Shown here: positions 15,963 through 25,445 of the stretch, one piece after another
Layout of the letters: every line of letters starts with the position of its first letter
Numbering within the stretch: position 1 is the first letter of the stretch
Source: Tsukamurella asaccharolytica
Lineage (GTDB): Bacteria; Actinomycetota; Actinomycetes; Mycobacteriales; Mycobacteriaceae
Length of the DNA stretch: 64,000 bases
NCBI RefSeq assembly: GCF_007858435.1
Contig: NZ_VIGW01000002.1
Coordinates: 1-64,000 of the forward strand
Direction: 5' to 3'
The notes under the pieces: model-generated
Told to the model about the DNA's origin: nothing
Seen by the model: only the letters and a program-made list of their open reading frames with translations
The model's database searches: none
Translations under genes and position numbers: made by a program

Positions 15963-16799
15963 TCACTCCCCTGCGGAACCCTGCGACGGCGAGAAACAGG
16001 TGCGGTAGAAGGCGCGGCCGAACGGGGTGATCTCGATCCGGCGGCGGACGGTCTTCGCGTACCGGCCCGCGGCGCTCATCGCGTCGATGACCTGCGGCTG
16101 CACCTGCAGCAGCTCGTACCGCCGCACGTCGACCTGCTCCTTGGAGAACCAGATCAGGCCGAGGCGGTGCAGGTTGCCGAGGTACTCGGCGATCCGGTCC
16201 GGGTTCCGGCAGCCGGCGACCTCGGGGATCATCGAGACGCCGGCGGCCACGGTCTCGGCGCCCACGCCGAACGGGCGGTTCGTGCGCACGTCGATGGCCG
16301 GCTGGGCACCGTCGGTGACGAGCAGCCGCAGGATGCGGGCCTCGTCGGGGCACAGCTCCGACAGGAGGTGCTCGTAGGCCGGATGCGGCGCCTGCGCGCC
16401 GGCGGGCTCGGCGGACTGGGCGAGGAGGCGATCACCCCTGCGGCGGAGCTCCTCGGTGGTCGCGACGGGGTCGGGCGCCTGCTCGGGCACCTCGTCGACG
16501 ACCTCGCCGTGCACGACGACGCGCGGCGCGACGTCCGTGGTCAGCGCGACGTCCACGAGATGTCCGGCCTCGCTCACGAACTGCTGGGTGAGGCGCTGCG
16601 CCGAGCCTCCGAGCTCGCGGGTCACGCTGAACGCGGAGTTCGAGACGCGACCGAGCCGGCCCAGGAGCCCGCCGGACTCCTGCTTGTCGGCCGCGGCCAC
16701 CTCGCCGCCCCCGTCGCGGAGCGCGAGCTCGCGGTTCTCGTCCGCGACCGCCTCGCCGGACGCTGCGGAGGAACGGGACTTCTCACTCACGTCTGTCAC
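15963..16799 (-). CDS. Abi-alpha/DUF4393-like protein
   Basis: This 278-residue soluble protein has a charged N-terminus, a central segment with a GHLVDVALTTDVAPRV motif and a C-terminal winged-helix-like half (DEARILRLLVTDGAQPAIDV, then EYLGNLHRLGLIWFS, ending ITPFGRAFYRTC). This layout resembles the Abi-alpha (abortive-infection-like) family of actinobacteria, but phage defence is not demonstrated. GTG 16799 overlaps the TGA of the DUF445 gene by 4 bp, so it is second in that operon. Confidence 0.65.
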   Translation of the reverse strand: MTDVSEKSRSSAASGEAVADENRELALRDGGGEVAAADKQESGGLLGRLGRVSNSAFSVTRELGGSAQRLTQQFVSEAGHLVDVALTTDVAPRVVVHGEVVDEVPEQAPDPVATTEELRRRGDRLLAQSAEPAGAQAPHPAYEHLLSELCPDEARILRLLVTDGAQPAIDVRTNRPFGVGAETVAAGVSMIPEVAGCRNPDRIAEYLGNLHRLGLIWFSKEQVDVRRYELLQVQPQVIDAMSAAGRYAKTVRRRIEITPFGRAFYRTCFSPSQGSAGE

Positions 16800-18070
16800 A
16801 CCCCGAATATCGCTAGATGGAGGAACCCGGCGAACGAGCCGAGCACCGCGCCGTGCAGGAACAGCAACCACTCGTCCTGCTTGATCGCCGACCGGAGCAG
16901 CTCACTGAGGTCCTCCGGGCTGAGCTTGCTCATCCGCTCGATCACGAACTCGCGGACCTTGGTCTGCTGTTCGGCGACGAACTTCGGGTCGCTGACGGTG
17001 GCCTGGGCGACCTTGAGCGCCTCGGCGCCGACCAGCTGCGGCACCCGGTCGTAGGCCTCGGAGCCCACCGACAGCTTGACGAAGCCGCGCGCCCAGCCGG
17101 CGGCGTTGTCGATCGAATCGCGCAGCACCGCCTCGACGGTGGCGCGCGTGCGGTCGGACCTCGGGCCGTGCAGCAACTCGTCGCAGATGTTCTCGATGGT
17201 GATCACCTTATCGGCCATCACGATGGCGTACTGCTCGCCGATCTCCTTCTTGCGTTTGAGGAAGAGGCCCTGCTTCCAGGGCACCCACCAGGTGGGGTGG
17301 ATCGGCTCGAAGATCATGAGGATGCCGATGTAGTTCACCACGTAGCCGATGACGATCCCGCCGAGCGGCAGCAGCCACCAGTACGGGAAGAAGTGCAGCA
17401 GCGCGACCAGCAGGAAACCCATGGGGAAGCCGAAGTAGAAGCCGAAGTTCTGCATGAACTTCAGTTCCTTGCGGCCCATGTTGTAGAAGATGTCCTTGAG
17501 CACCGACGGGTTGTTCGTCAGGTACCGGATCACCAGGAGCTTGGCGTCGATGTAGTCGTCGATGTTCTCGCCGATGGTCGACGTGATCTTCCGGACGTCC
17601 TTGGGCAGCGAGGCCGAGACGCGGCGGTAGACCAGGAGCTTGACGTCCTCGGGCAGCGAGTACCACAGACGCGGATTCTCGCGCTGCATCACGGACTCCA
17701 CGATCGACGGGATCATCGGCAGCGCCGCCCGGGTGAGCACCTCGGAGACGTGTTCCGGATCCATCACCTGGTAGAACTCGGCGATGCTTCCCACTTTGTT
17801 GAGCGATTTGTCGACGGCGATGCTCGCCATCTTCTCCGCGCGGGAGGGCACGATCCCCTGCCAGCCGACGCGGCCGTCGGGCATGATCGCAGGGATCACC
17901 TGGACGCGGCGCGGGAGCAGCGGGTAGAGCGTGGCCATGCCGGGCACCTTGACGCCGTGGAACTTCTTCGGCTCGAACAGCATCAGGATGCCCGTCCAGT
18001 TGGTGATGTAGCCGATGACGCCGGTGAACAGCGGAACGGTGATGAGGTGCGAGATCAGGTTCGCATCCAT
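16796..18070 (-). CDS. DUF445 family membrane protein
   Basis: This 424-residue protein has an N-terminal membrane segment followed by the DUF445 signature (GVIGYITNWTGILMLFEP). The pattern repeats near residues 245-275 (GGIVIGYVVNYIGILMIFEP) and a hydrophobic C-terminus follows. The internally duplicated xxxYxxNxxGILMxFEP unit is a family hallmark. Its role is unknown; it is probably inner-membrane. It forms an operon with the Abi-alpha-like gene. Confidence 0.85.
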   Translation of the reverse strand: MDANLISHLITVPLFTGVIGYITNWTGILMLFEPKKFHGVKVPGMATLYPLLPRRVQVIPAIMPDGRVGWQGIVPSRAEKMASIAVDKSLNKVGSIAEFYQVMDPEHVSEVLTRAALPMIPSIVESVMQRENPRLWYSLPEDVKLLVYRRVSASLPKDVRKITSTIGENIDDYIDAKLLVIRYLTNNPSVLKDIFYNMGRKELKFMQNFGFYFGFPMGFLLVALLHFFPYWWLLPLGGIVIGYVVNYIGILMIFEPIHPTWWVPWKQGLFLKRKKEIGEQYAIVMADKVITIENICDELLHGPRSDRTRATVEAVLRDSIDNAAGWARGFVKLSVGSEAYDRVPQLVGAEALKVAQATVSDPKFVAEQQTKVREFVIERMSKLSPEDLSELLRSAIKQDEWLLFLHGAVLGSFAGFLHLAIFGV

Positions 18071-18230
18071 GGCACGCCTCCATCATCGAGGCGTCCCGTC
18101 GAACTCACCACCGGTCGTCCGCCTTTCACCCGTTCGACAACATTCGCGCTCACGCTACTCAAGATAGTGAGAGGATTACCCCTTCATTCGATCACTGTGA
18201 CCAGACGAACACGCCGAATCGACTCGTCGT

Positions 18231-18686
18231 TCAGACAGTAAAGATCCAATCGCCCGCCGCCACGTCACGTTCTTCCAGATTCGCAATCGACCCGGGTTGG
18301 GAGTCCATCACCACAACGGGGCAGATCGCGCTCAGCCCGCGGTCACGGATGCCCGCCGGCGAGAACGCGATCAGCGGATCTCCCGCCTCCACCTTCGCCT
18401 TCTCCGCGACCAGCCGCGTGAACCCCTCGCCCTCGAGACCCACGGTGTCGATACCGACGTGCACCAGGACGCCGACGCCCCGGTCCGTGAGCACGATCGC
18501 GGCGTGCGGATGCAGCTTGAGCACCGTCCCGGCGACCGGCGACACGACGACGGCGTCGGCACCGTCGTCGGGGACGGCCGGCTCGATGGCCACCCCCGAG
18601 CCCACCATCTCCGCCGCGAAGACCTGATCGGGCACGGCCGAGAGCGGGAGGAGCCGCCCGGCGACGGGCGCCTGCACGTCGGTCAC
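18231..18686 (-). CDS. PTS EIIA component, glucose/GlcNAc family
   Basis: This 151-residue EIIA(Glc)-type domain accepts phosphate from HPr on the active-site His76 (VGVLVHVGIDTVG), with His61 (KLHPHAAIVL) as the second conserved histidine. It passes phosphate to EIIB. GTG 18686 overlaps the TGA of the EIIB gene (GTGA). With the EIIB upstream and the divergent EIIC it makes a complete split PTS permease. The adjacent nagA and DasR-like sites point to N-acetylglucosamine. Confidence 0.92.
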   Translation of the reverse strand: MTDVQAPVAGRLLPLSAVPDQVFAAEMVGSGVAIEPAVPDDGADAVVVSPVAGTVLKLHPHAAIVLTDRGVGVLVHVGIDTVGLEGEGFTRLVAEKAKVEAGDPLIAFSPAGIRDRGLSAICPVVVMDSQPGSIANLEERDVAAGDWIFTV

Positions 18687-18910
18687 AGAAGGTCCTGCAC
18701 TTCCTCGGCGAGCGCGTCGGCGGTCGGACCGACGACGACCTGCACGGCGGAACCGGAGACCATCACGCCGTGCGCGAGCTTCTTCAGGGCGCCCCGGTCG
18801 ACGAGGCCGGCGTCCTTGACCTCGCAGCGGAGGCGGGTGATGCAGCCCTCGACCTCTTCGATGTTGTCGGCCCCGCCGAGCCCGTTCACAATGTCCTGCG
18901 CCTTCGACAT
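18683..18910 (-). CDS. PTS EIIB component, glucose/GlcNAc family
   Basis: This 75-residue domain carries the phosphorylated cysteine Cys23 in VEGCITRLRCEV. ATG 18910 starts the domain; the open frame extends upstream but without homology. In NagE, B is fused to C, whereas here it is a separate gene divergent from EIIC and coupled to EIIA. It transfers phosphate to the sugar during import. Confidence 0.92.
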   Translation of the reverse strand: MSKAQDIVNGLGGADNIEEVEGCITRLRCEVKDAGLVDRGALKKLAHGVMVSGSAVQVVVGPTADALAEEVQDLL

Positions 18911-18960
18911 ACCGGCCGTCTTTCTCTTCGGGTTCGGGGAATCCGGCTCGTACCGGCCGA

Positions 18961-18976
18961 ACTGGTTATAACCTGT
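18961..18976. promoter_or_regulatory. DasR/NagR-like operator between the PTS genes
   Basis: ACTGGTTATAACCTGT is an inverted repeat (ACNGGTTATAACCNGT) centred between the divergent EIIB (start 18910) and EIIC (start 19016) genes. It resembles the 15195-15210 site and the DasR consensus, so one repressor could control both transcripts. Confidence 0.65.
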
Positions 18977-19015
18977 CGTCACCCTAGTGGACTCGTCCCT
19001 CGACAGGAGCGAAAA

Positions 19016-20247
<1,232 letters not shown>

Positions 20248-20251
<4 letters not shown>

Positions 20252-21402
20252 CGGAGCTCTTTCGCGGCACCGTCGTCACGCCCTCCGGGACGATCGACGA
20301 CGGTGTCCTGGCCCTCGCTGACGGCCTGATCGCCGCGGTCGGGCCCGCCGCCGCGTTCTCCGCCGCGACGCTCCCGGCACCGTCGGACCGCGTCTACCTG
20401 CCCGGCATGATCGACGTGCACTGCCACGGCGGCGGGGGCTTCGACTTCCCCGGCTCGGACGTCGACGGCGCCCGCGCGGCCGCCGCGCACCACCTCGGCC
20501 GCGGGACCACGACCCTGCTCGCCTCGCTGGTCTCCGCGGCGCCGGAGAAGCTGCTCGAGCGGATCGCGACGCTCGCGCCGCTGGTCGACGACGACACCGT
20601 CGCCGGCCTGCACCTCGAGGGCCCGTTCCTGGCGCAGGAGGTTTGCGGCGCGCAGGATCCGCGGTACATCCTCGATGGCGATCCCGCGCTGCTGGCGACG
20701 CTGCTCGACGCCGCGGGCGGGCGGATCCGGTCGATGACCGTCGCCGCGGAGACGCCGCACTTCGCCGACCTCGCGCGACAGCTCTCCGCCGCCGGCGCCG
20801 TGGTCTCCGTCGGGCACACCGCGGGCGACTACGACACCGTCGCCCGGGCGCTCGGCACGCCGGACGGCCCGGTCAGCATCACGCACCTGTTCAACGGCAT
20901 GCCACCCATGCACCACCGGCACCCCGGCGCCGTCGGCGCGGCGCTGGCGGTCGCGGGCGAGGGCCGCGCCGTCGCAGAGATCATCGGCGACGGGGTGCAC
21001 CTCGCCGCCGGCACTGTCGCGATGGTCTTCGCCACCGTCGGGCCGGATCATGTCGCGCTCGTCTCCGACGCGATGCAGGCCGCGGGTATGCCCGACGGCC
21101 AGTACTCGCTGGGACCGCTGGAGGTCACCGTCGGGGGCGGCGTCGCGCGCCTGACCACGCCCGACGGTACGCCGGGCCCCATCGCGGGCGGCACCTCGTC
21201 GGTGCTCGACGTGGTGGTGCGCGCCGTCCGGCACTCGGGGGTGTCGCTCGCCGACGCCGCGCGCGCCGGCGCCACCACGCCCGCCCGGCTGCTGGGCCTG
21301 CACGACCGCGGCGAGCTCGCCGCCGGCCTGCGCGCCGACGTGCTGGAGCTCTCCGCCGACCTGGAGCTGCAGCGGGTGCTCCGCGGCGGTCGGCAGGTGT
21401 AA
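20248..21402 (+). CDS. nagA: N-acetylglucosamine-6-phosphate deacetylase
   Basis: This 384-residue amidohydrolase removes acetate from GlcNAc-6-P. Metal- and substrate-binding motifs are MIDVHCHGGGGFDFPGSD (~54-71), GLHLEGPFLA (~118), VGHTAGDYD (~190), THLFNGMPPMHHR (~211) and VSDAMQAAG (~270), with a catalytic Asp in the last. GTG 20248 overlaps the EIIC stop. No nagB is present in the window. Its own stop codon (TAA, 21400-21402) lies inside the first operator of the downstream vapBC pair. Confidence 0.95.
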
Positions 21403-21426
21403 CACCGCGATTCTAGGTGTTACACT
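21396..21426. promoter_or_regulatory. Twin palindromic operators and promoter of the vapBC pair
   Basis: GGTGTAACACC (21396-21406) and GGTGTTACACT (21416-21426) are two near-identical palindromes with centres exactly 20 bp apart. The second contains the -10-like box TACACT (21421-21426), which ends five bases before the antitoxin ATG. The antitoxin dimer or VapBC complex probably binds both and blocks its own promoter. Confidence 0.7.
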
Positions 21427-21431
21427 CGGGT

Positions 21432-21701
21432 ATGCCCACGACTCGGCCCCGCCACGCGATCACGGAGACCCCCGAGATCACGCGCGCTCTCGAGGTCGCC
21501 CGACGGCGGTGGCCCGCGCACGCCGAGAGCCCGTCGCGCCTGCTCCGCGAGCTGATCGCCGCGGGCGCGGACGCGGTCGAGGAATCGACCGACAGCGAGA
21601 TCGAGCGGCGTCTCGCAGCCCTCACCCGCATTGCAGGTCGCCGTACCGACTGGTTCCCCGACGGCTATCTCGAGAATCTTCGGTCCGAATGGCCGGACTG
21701 A
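21432..21701 (+). CDS. VapB-like antitoxin
   Basis: This 89-residue protein lies directly upstream of a PIN toxin and overlaps it. ITETPEITRALEVARRRWP then SRLLRELIAAGADAVEE suggests a ribbon-helix-helix-like N-terminal half and an acidic C-terminal tail (RRTDWFPDGYLENLRSEWPD) that would wrap the toxin. ATG 21432 is chosen over the upstream GTG because the -10 box and operator occupy the preceding bases. Confidence 0.8.
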   Translation: MPTTRPRHAITETPEITRALEVARRRWPAHAESPSRLLRELIAAGADAVEESTDSEIERRLAALTRIAGRRTDWFPDGYLENLRSEWPD

Positions 21702-22105
21702 TCGTCGTCGACGCCAGTGTGCTGATCGCCGCCTTCGAGCCGTCAGACCGATTCCACGACCGTGCGGTCGCCTCACTGACGCGCGCGCTGTCCGGCGGCG
21801 ACCGACTCGCAGCGAGCGAGCTGACCGTCGCCGAGTTCCTGGTGGGCCCTGTCCAGTGGGGCGGACTGGACACCGCCGAGGCCGACCTGGCCGACTTGGG
21901 GGTCGCCCGCGTGCCGCTGCCGCCGTCCTTCGCGCCGCGGCTGGCCCGGATCCGGCACGAGGCCCGCGTCAAGCTCCCCGACGCCGTCGTTCTGATGACG
22001 GCTCTCGACATGGCGGACGGCGGCCGCAGCGTCTCGGTCGCGACGTACGACGAGCGACTGCGAACGGCTGCGCTCGACTACGGACTCAGCGGCGAGCCAC
22101 GGTGA
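21689..22105 (+). CDS. PIN-domain ribonuclease toxin (VapC-like)
   Basis: This 138-residue PIN domain has its first acidic residue at Asp8 (LIVVDASVLIAAFE), Glu in LTVAEFLVGPV (~50) and Asp in VKLPDAVVLMTALDMA (~98) and ATYDERL (~121), the metal-binding set of VapC nucleases. VapC toxins cut specific RNAs. The gene overlaps the antitoxin by 13 bp. Confidence 0.88.
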   Translation: MAGLIVVDASVLIAAFEPSDRFHDRAVASLTRALSGGDRLAASELTVAEFLVGPVQWGGLDTAEADLADLGVARVPLPPSFAPRLARIRHEARVKLPDAVVLMTALDMADGGRSVSVATYDERLRTAALDYGLSGEPR

Positions 22106-22165
22106 CCACGCCGCGCCGACCGAGGGTAGAGGCCCGAGCCGCCGTTCCGCGACCCGCTTTCCGCC

Positions 22166-22921
22166 CTACAGCGGCCGCAGGATGCGGTCGAGGAACTCGC
22201 GGGTGCGGTCCTGCTGCGGGTTCCCGATGACATCCGCGGGGCGACCGGACTCGAGCACCACGCCGCGGTCGATGAACAGCACCTGATCCGCGACCTCGCG
22301 GGCGAAGGCCATCTCGTGCGTCACGACCACCATCGTGCGGCCCTCCGTCGCCAGGTCGCGCATCACGGTGAGCACGTCGCCGACGAGCTCCGGATCGAGC
22401 GCCGAGGTCGGCTCGTCGAACAGCACGACCCGTGGGCGCAGCGCCAGGGCCCGCGCGATCCCGACGCGCTGCTGCTGACCGCCCGAGAGCTGATGCGGAT
22501 ACTTGTCCACGTGGTCCTCGAGGCCCACGCGGGCGAGGAGGTCGCGCGCCTCCGACTCGACCTCGGACGCGGGCCGCTTCTGCACGACCGCCGGCCCCTC
22601 GGTCACGTTCCGCAGCGCGGTGAAGTGCGGGAAGAGGTTGTGCGACTGGAAGACCATCGCGCTCTGCGCGCGGTAGCGCTTCAGCTCCGCCTTCCCCGGC
22701 GCGCCGGCGCCGAAGTCCACGGTCGCATCGCCGACGGTGACGGTGCCCCCGTCCGGGAGTTCGAGCGCGTTGAGCGAGCGCAGCACCGTCGTCTTGCCGG
22801 ATCCGGACGGCCCGATGATGACGGTGACCGTGCCCTCCGGGACGGCGAAGTCGATGCCGCGCAGCACCTCCACATCGCCGAAGGACTTGGTGAGGCCGTG
22901 CACCGAGATCAGGTCGGTCAT
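22166..22921 (-). CDS. Amino-acid ABC transporter ATP-binding protein (GlnQ-type)
   Basis: This 251-residue ATPase has Walker A IIGPSGSGKTT (~36), Q-loop MVFQSHNLFPHFTALRNV, signature YPHQLSGGQQQRVGIARALA (~140) and Walker B RVVLFDEPTSALD (~165), followed by an H-loop (VVTHEMAFA). It powers the fused binding protein-permease encoded upstream; the ATG overlaps that gene's TGA (22918-22921). Polar amino acids such as glutamine or cystine are the family's usual substrates; the exact one is not determinable here. Confidence 0.93.
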   Translation of the reverse strand: MTDLISVHGLTKSFGDVEVLRGIDFAVPEGTVTVIIGPSGSGKTTVLRSLNALELPDGGTVTVGDATVDFGAGAPGKAELKRYRAQSAMVFQSHNLFPHFTALRNVTEGPAVVQKRPASEVESEARDLLARVGLEDHVDKYPHQLSGGQQQRVGIARALALRPRVVLFDEPTSALDPELVGDVLTVMRDLATEGRTMVVVTHEMAFAREVADQVLFIDRGVVLESGRPADVIGNPQQDRTREFLDRILRPL

Positions 22922-24366
22922 CGTGCCACGTACCTTTCGAATCGATCCTCGAGACGGGACTGCACGAGGCTGAGCGCCTGGCAGATCACCCAGTAGTAGC
23001 AGGCCGCGACGACGTACATGATGAAGAAGTCGTAGGTGGGCGCCGCGGCGATCTGGGCCTGCCGGAAGAGTTCGGTCACCAGGATGGCCGACGCCAGCGA
23101 GGTGTCCTTGACCAAGGAGACCAGCGTGTTGGCCAGCGGCGGCGTGGCGGTCCGCGCGGCCTGCGGCAGGATGATCCGCTGCAACGAGGTGCGGTAGTCC
23201 ATGCCGATCGTGGCGGCCGCCTCCCACTGGCCGCGCGGTACCGCGCCGATCGCCGCCCGGATGATCTCCGCGGCGTAGCCGCCCACATTGAGCGAGAAGG
23301 CGATCACCGCAGCGAGGAAGGGATCGAAGACCACCCCGGCGAGGGGGAGCCCGTAGAAGATGATCACCAACTGCACGAGCAGCGGCGTGCCGCGGATGAT
23401 CGAGATGTAGGCGCGGGCGATCCCGCTGACCACCCGCCGCTTCGACATCCGCGCGAGCGCCACCACGAGCGCGATCGCGAGTCCGAGCACGAAGCTGATC
23501 GCCGTCAGCGGAATCGTCGTGGTGACCGTGGCCCGCAGCATCGGGACGAGGTTGCGCTGCACCATGTCCCACGTGCTCGCCGGGGATTGGCCCTGCGCGC
23601 CCGCCCCGAAGAACTGGTCGGAGATGCGTTGCGCGGTCCCGTCGGCGCGAATCTCGGCCAGGCCGCGGTTGATCTCGGCGATCAGCCCGGAGTTCTTCCG
23701 GGCGGCGAACACCGAGTCGGACTTGTCCGGCGTCTCCGCGGCGATCTCGACGGGTGCGCCCGGCGTCACCGTCAGGTAGTTGCGCACGACGCCCGTGTCG
23801 TTGACGACGACGTCGACGCGGCCCTGCGCCAGTACATTGACCGCGTCGGTGAAGCTGTTGACCGGCTCGATCCTCGCGCCCGCCTTCTCGGCCACGCCGG
23901 ACCAGCTACTCGTGATGCTCTGCGCCGCCGTCTTCCCGCGGATATCGGCGAGCGAGCGCACCGAGGTGTCGCCCTTGCGCACCAGGATCGAGCCGCCCGT
24001 CTGCAGGTACGTGTCCGACAGGTCGTACTTCGCCGCGCGCTCCGGGCTGGCCGTGACCTGGTTGGCGACCAGGTCGAAACGGCCCGACTCCAGCCCCGCC
24101 ATCATCGAATCCCACGGAGTTTCGACGAATTCCACTCGCTTGCCTATTTTCTCGGCGATCGCGGTGATCATCTCGACGTCGTACCCGGTGAGCTTCCCGG
24201 CGTCGTCGTGGTAGCTGTACACCTGGTACACGCCCTCGGTGCCCACCCGAAGCACACCGCCCGCCGGCGGTACCGGTTCGGCCTGCGCGGGCAGCGGCGC
24301 CGCGACGACGAGCATCGCGAGCAGCACGAGAAGGACGCGGTGCGCGGTGCGGACGGCTGATCGCAT
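22918..24366 (-). CDS. Amino-acid ABC transporter: fused substrate-binding protein and permease
   Basis: This 482-residue protein starts with a signal peptide (LVLLAMLVVAAPLPAQAEP). A periplasmic-type binding domain follows (~36-255: GYDVEMITAIAEKIGKRVEF, DLVANQVTASPERAAKYDLS). The permease domain (~275-480) has the EAA loop GGYAAEIIRAAIGAVPRGQW. Fusion of receptor and channel occurs in some Gram-positive polar amino-acid importers. The motif set resembles cystine/glutamine uptake systems, but the specificity is unknown. The ATPase is coupled downstream. Confidence 0.9.
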   Translation of the reverse strand: MRSAVRTAHRVLLVLLAMLVVAAPLPAQAEPVPPAGGVLRVGTEGVYQVYSYHDDAGKLTGYDVEMITAIAEKIGKRVEFVETPWDSMMAGLESGRFDLVANQVTASPERAAKYDLSDTYLQTGGSILVRKGDTSVRSLADIRGKTAAQSITSSWSGVAEKAGARIEPVNSFTDAVNVLAQGRVDVVVNDTGVVRNYLTVTPGAPVEIAAETPDKSDSVFAARKNSGLIAEINRGLAEIRADGTAQRISDQFFGAGAQGQSPASTWDMVQRNLVPMLRATVTTTIPLTAISFVLGLAIALVVALARMSKRRVVSGIARAYISIIRGTPLLVQLVIIFYGLPLAGVVFDPFLAAVIAFSLNVGGYAAEIIRAAIGAVPRGQWEAAATIGMDYRTSLQRIILPQAARTATPPLANTLVSLVKDTSLASAILVTELFRQAQIAAAPTYDFFIMYVVAACYYWVICQALSLVQSRLEDRFERYVAR

Positions 24367-24426
24367 GCGTCGTTCTTAGCACCGGAGCCGGTCCGGCGCG
24401 GCGAGGACTCGCGTGTCGGAATCTTT

Positions 24427-24493
24427 TTCAACTTAAGGGTTGAATACGGCGGGCCGAGGATATATCGTCGTATTCAACGAACTAGTTGAATAC
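24427..24493. promoter_or_regulatory. Twin inverted repeats and promoter of the ArsR operon
   Basis: Repeat 1 (24427-24444) is TTCAAC-N6-GTTGAA. Repeat 2 (24470-24493) has perfect nine-base arms GTATTCAAC and GTTGAATAC around six bases. Centres are 46 bp apart. Between them TTGAAT (24440-24445) and TATCGT (24463-24468), spaced 17 bp, form a plausible promoter whose start would fall inside repeat 2. Repression by the ArsR product is likely. Confidence 0.7.
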
Positions 24494-24507
24494 AACGGAG
24501 GTGCACC

Positions 24508-24873
24508 ACGAACGACGACCCCGACGACCTGTCCAAGGCGTTCGCGGCGCTCGCGGACCCCACCCGACGCGACATCGTGGCCCGCCTCGCCGACGGCGAC
24601 GCCACGCTCACGGAGATCGCGGAGCGTTACGACGTGAGCATCCAGGCCGTCTCGAAGCACCTCACGGTGCTGGAGAACGCCGGCCTGATCAGCAGGACCC
24701 GCCGCGCCCAGGCGCGCCCCGCCCACCTCGAGGCCGAGGTCTTCGACCTCATGAACGGGTGGATCGAGCGGTACCGGCGCCGTGCCGAACAGCGCTACCA
24801 GCGACTCGACGCGGTGCTGGCCGAGATGAACGCCGAAGAGAACACCACCACCGACGAAGGAGCAGCATCATGA
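24508..24873 (+). CDS. ArsR-family repressor with an apparent ACG start
   Basis: The protein is a winged-HTH ArsR regulator: KAFAALADPTRRDIVARLAD then EIAERYDVSIQAVSKHLTVL and ENAGLISRTRRAQARPAHLE. It has no ArsR metal-binding cysteines and is of the type that pairs with SRPBCC genes. The conserved frame has no ATG, GTG or TTG before residue 24 (GTG 24577, which would cut the HTH domain). CGGAGG at 24496-24501 sits six bases before ACG 24508, so I place the start there (121 residues). The GTG at 24501 is out of frame. It is coupled by ATGA overlap to the next gene. Confidence 0.8.
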   Translation, partial: TNDDPDDLSKAFAALADPTRRDIVARLADGDATLTEIAERYDVSIQAVSKHLTVLENAGLISRTRRAQARPAHLEAEVFDLMNGWIERYRRRAEQRYQRLDAVLAEMNAEENTTTDEGAAS

Positions 24874-25355
24874 CCATCATCAACGCCGAGGCCGGCATCG
24901 AGGCCTCCGCCACCCTCCCCACCATCACCATCACCCGCGACTTCCAGGCGACGCCGGCGCAGCTGCACCGCGCCCACACCGACCCGGCGATCTATTCGCG
25001 GTGGGTGGGGCCGTCGGACATCGACACCGAGATCGTGCACTGGGACGCGCGCACCGGCGGCAGCTGGGCCTACGTCAGCAAGCGCGGTGACGAGCGCTAC
25101 GCCTTCCACGGCAGCTTCCACGACGTCCAGGAGGACCGGATCGTGCAGACCTTCACCTACGACGACCTGCCCGAGTCGGTCTCGCTGGAGACCATGACCT
25201 TCGAGGACCTCGGCGACGGCCGCACCCGGCTGCGCGCCGTCTCGCTCCTGGACAGCTTCGAGAGCCGCGACGGCATGCTCTCCAGCGGCATGGAAACGGG
25301 CATCGTCGACGGCTACGCCGCGCTCGATCGACTCCTCGCGGAAGGAGAGGTGTAG
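24870..25355 (+). CDS. SRPBCC (AHSA1-like) protein
   Basis: This 161-residue START/Bet v1-like domain has ITITRDFQATPAQLHRAHTD, IYSRWVGPSDIDTEIVHWD, GGSWAYVSKRGDERYAFHGS and a C-terminal helix with MLSSGMETGIVDGYAALDRL. It is a typical ArsR-operon partner that may bind small hydrophobic ligands. It overlaps the repressor gene by 4 bp (24870-24873). Function unknown. Confidence 0.85.
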   Translation: MTIINAEAGIEASATLPTITITRDFQATPAQLHRAHTDPAIYSRWVGPSDIDTEIVHWDARTGGSWAYVSKRGDERYAFHGSFHDVQEDRIVQTFTYDDLPESVSLETMTFEDLGDGRTRLRAVSLLDSFESRDGMLSSGMETGIVDGYAALDRLLAEGEV

Positions 25356-25433
25356 CCGTACGGCCACTGAGGGCGGGCGGGACGACGGGGTTCCTCGCCG
25401 CGAAAGGACCATCGTGCGGCGAGGACGACCCGG

Positions 25434-25439
25434 TAACTT
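25434..25439 (+). promoter_or_regulatory. -10-like box TAACTT of the adenylate cyclase gene
   Basis: TAACTT ends six bases before the ATG at 25446, predicting a leaderless transcript. Confidence 0.45.
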
Positions 25440-25445
25440 GACACC

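Noticed and set aside
15963-16871. Longer Abi-alpha-like frame starting at 16871
   Set aside because: The extra N-terminus lies in antisense register with the DUF445 gene end. GTG 16799 gives the coupled GTGA overlap.
24486-25355. A 289-codon frame fusing a shadow of the ArsR gene to the SRPBCC gene
   Set aside because: The first 128 codons are Arg/His/Pro-rich and antagonistic to the clear ArsR frame. The SRPBCC protein has its own ATG at 24870 with a typical 4-bp overlap.
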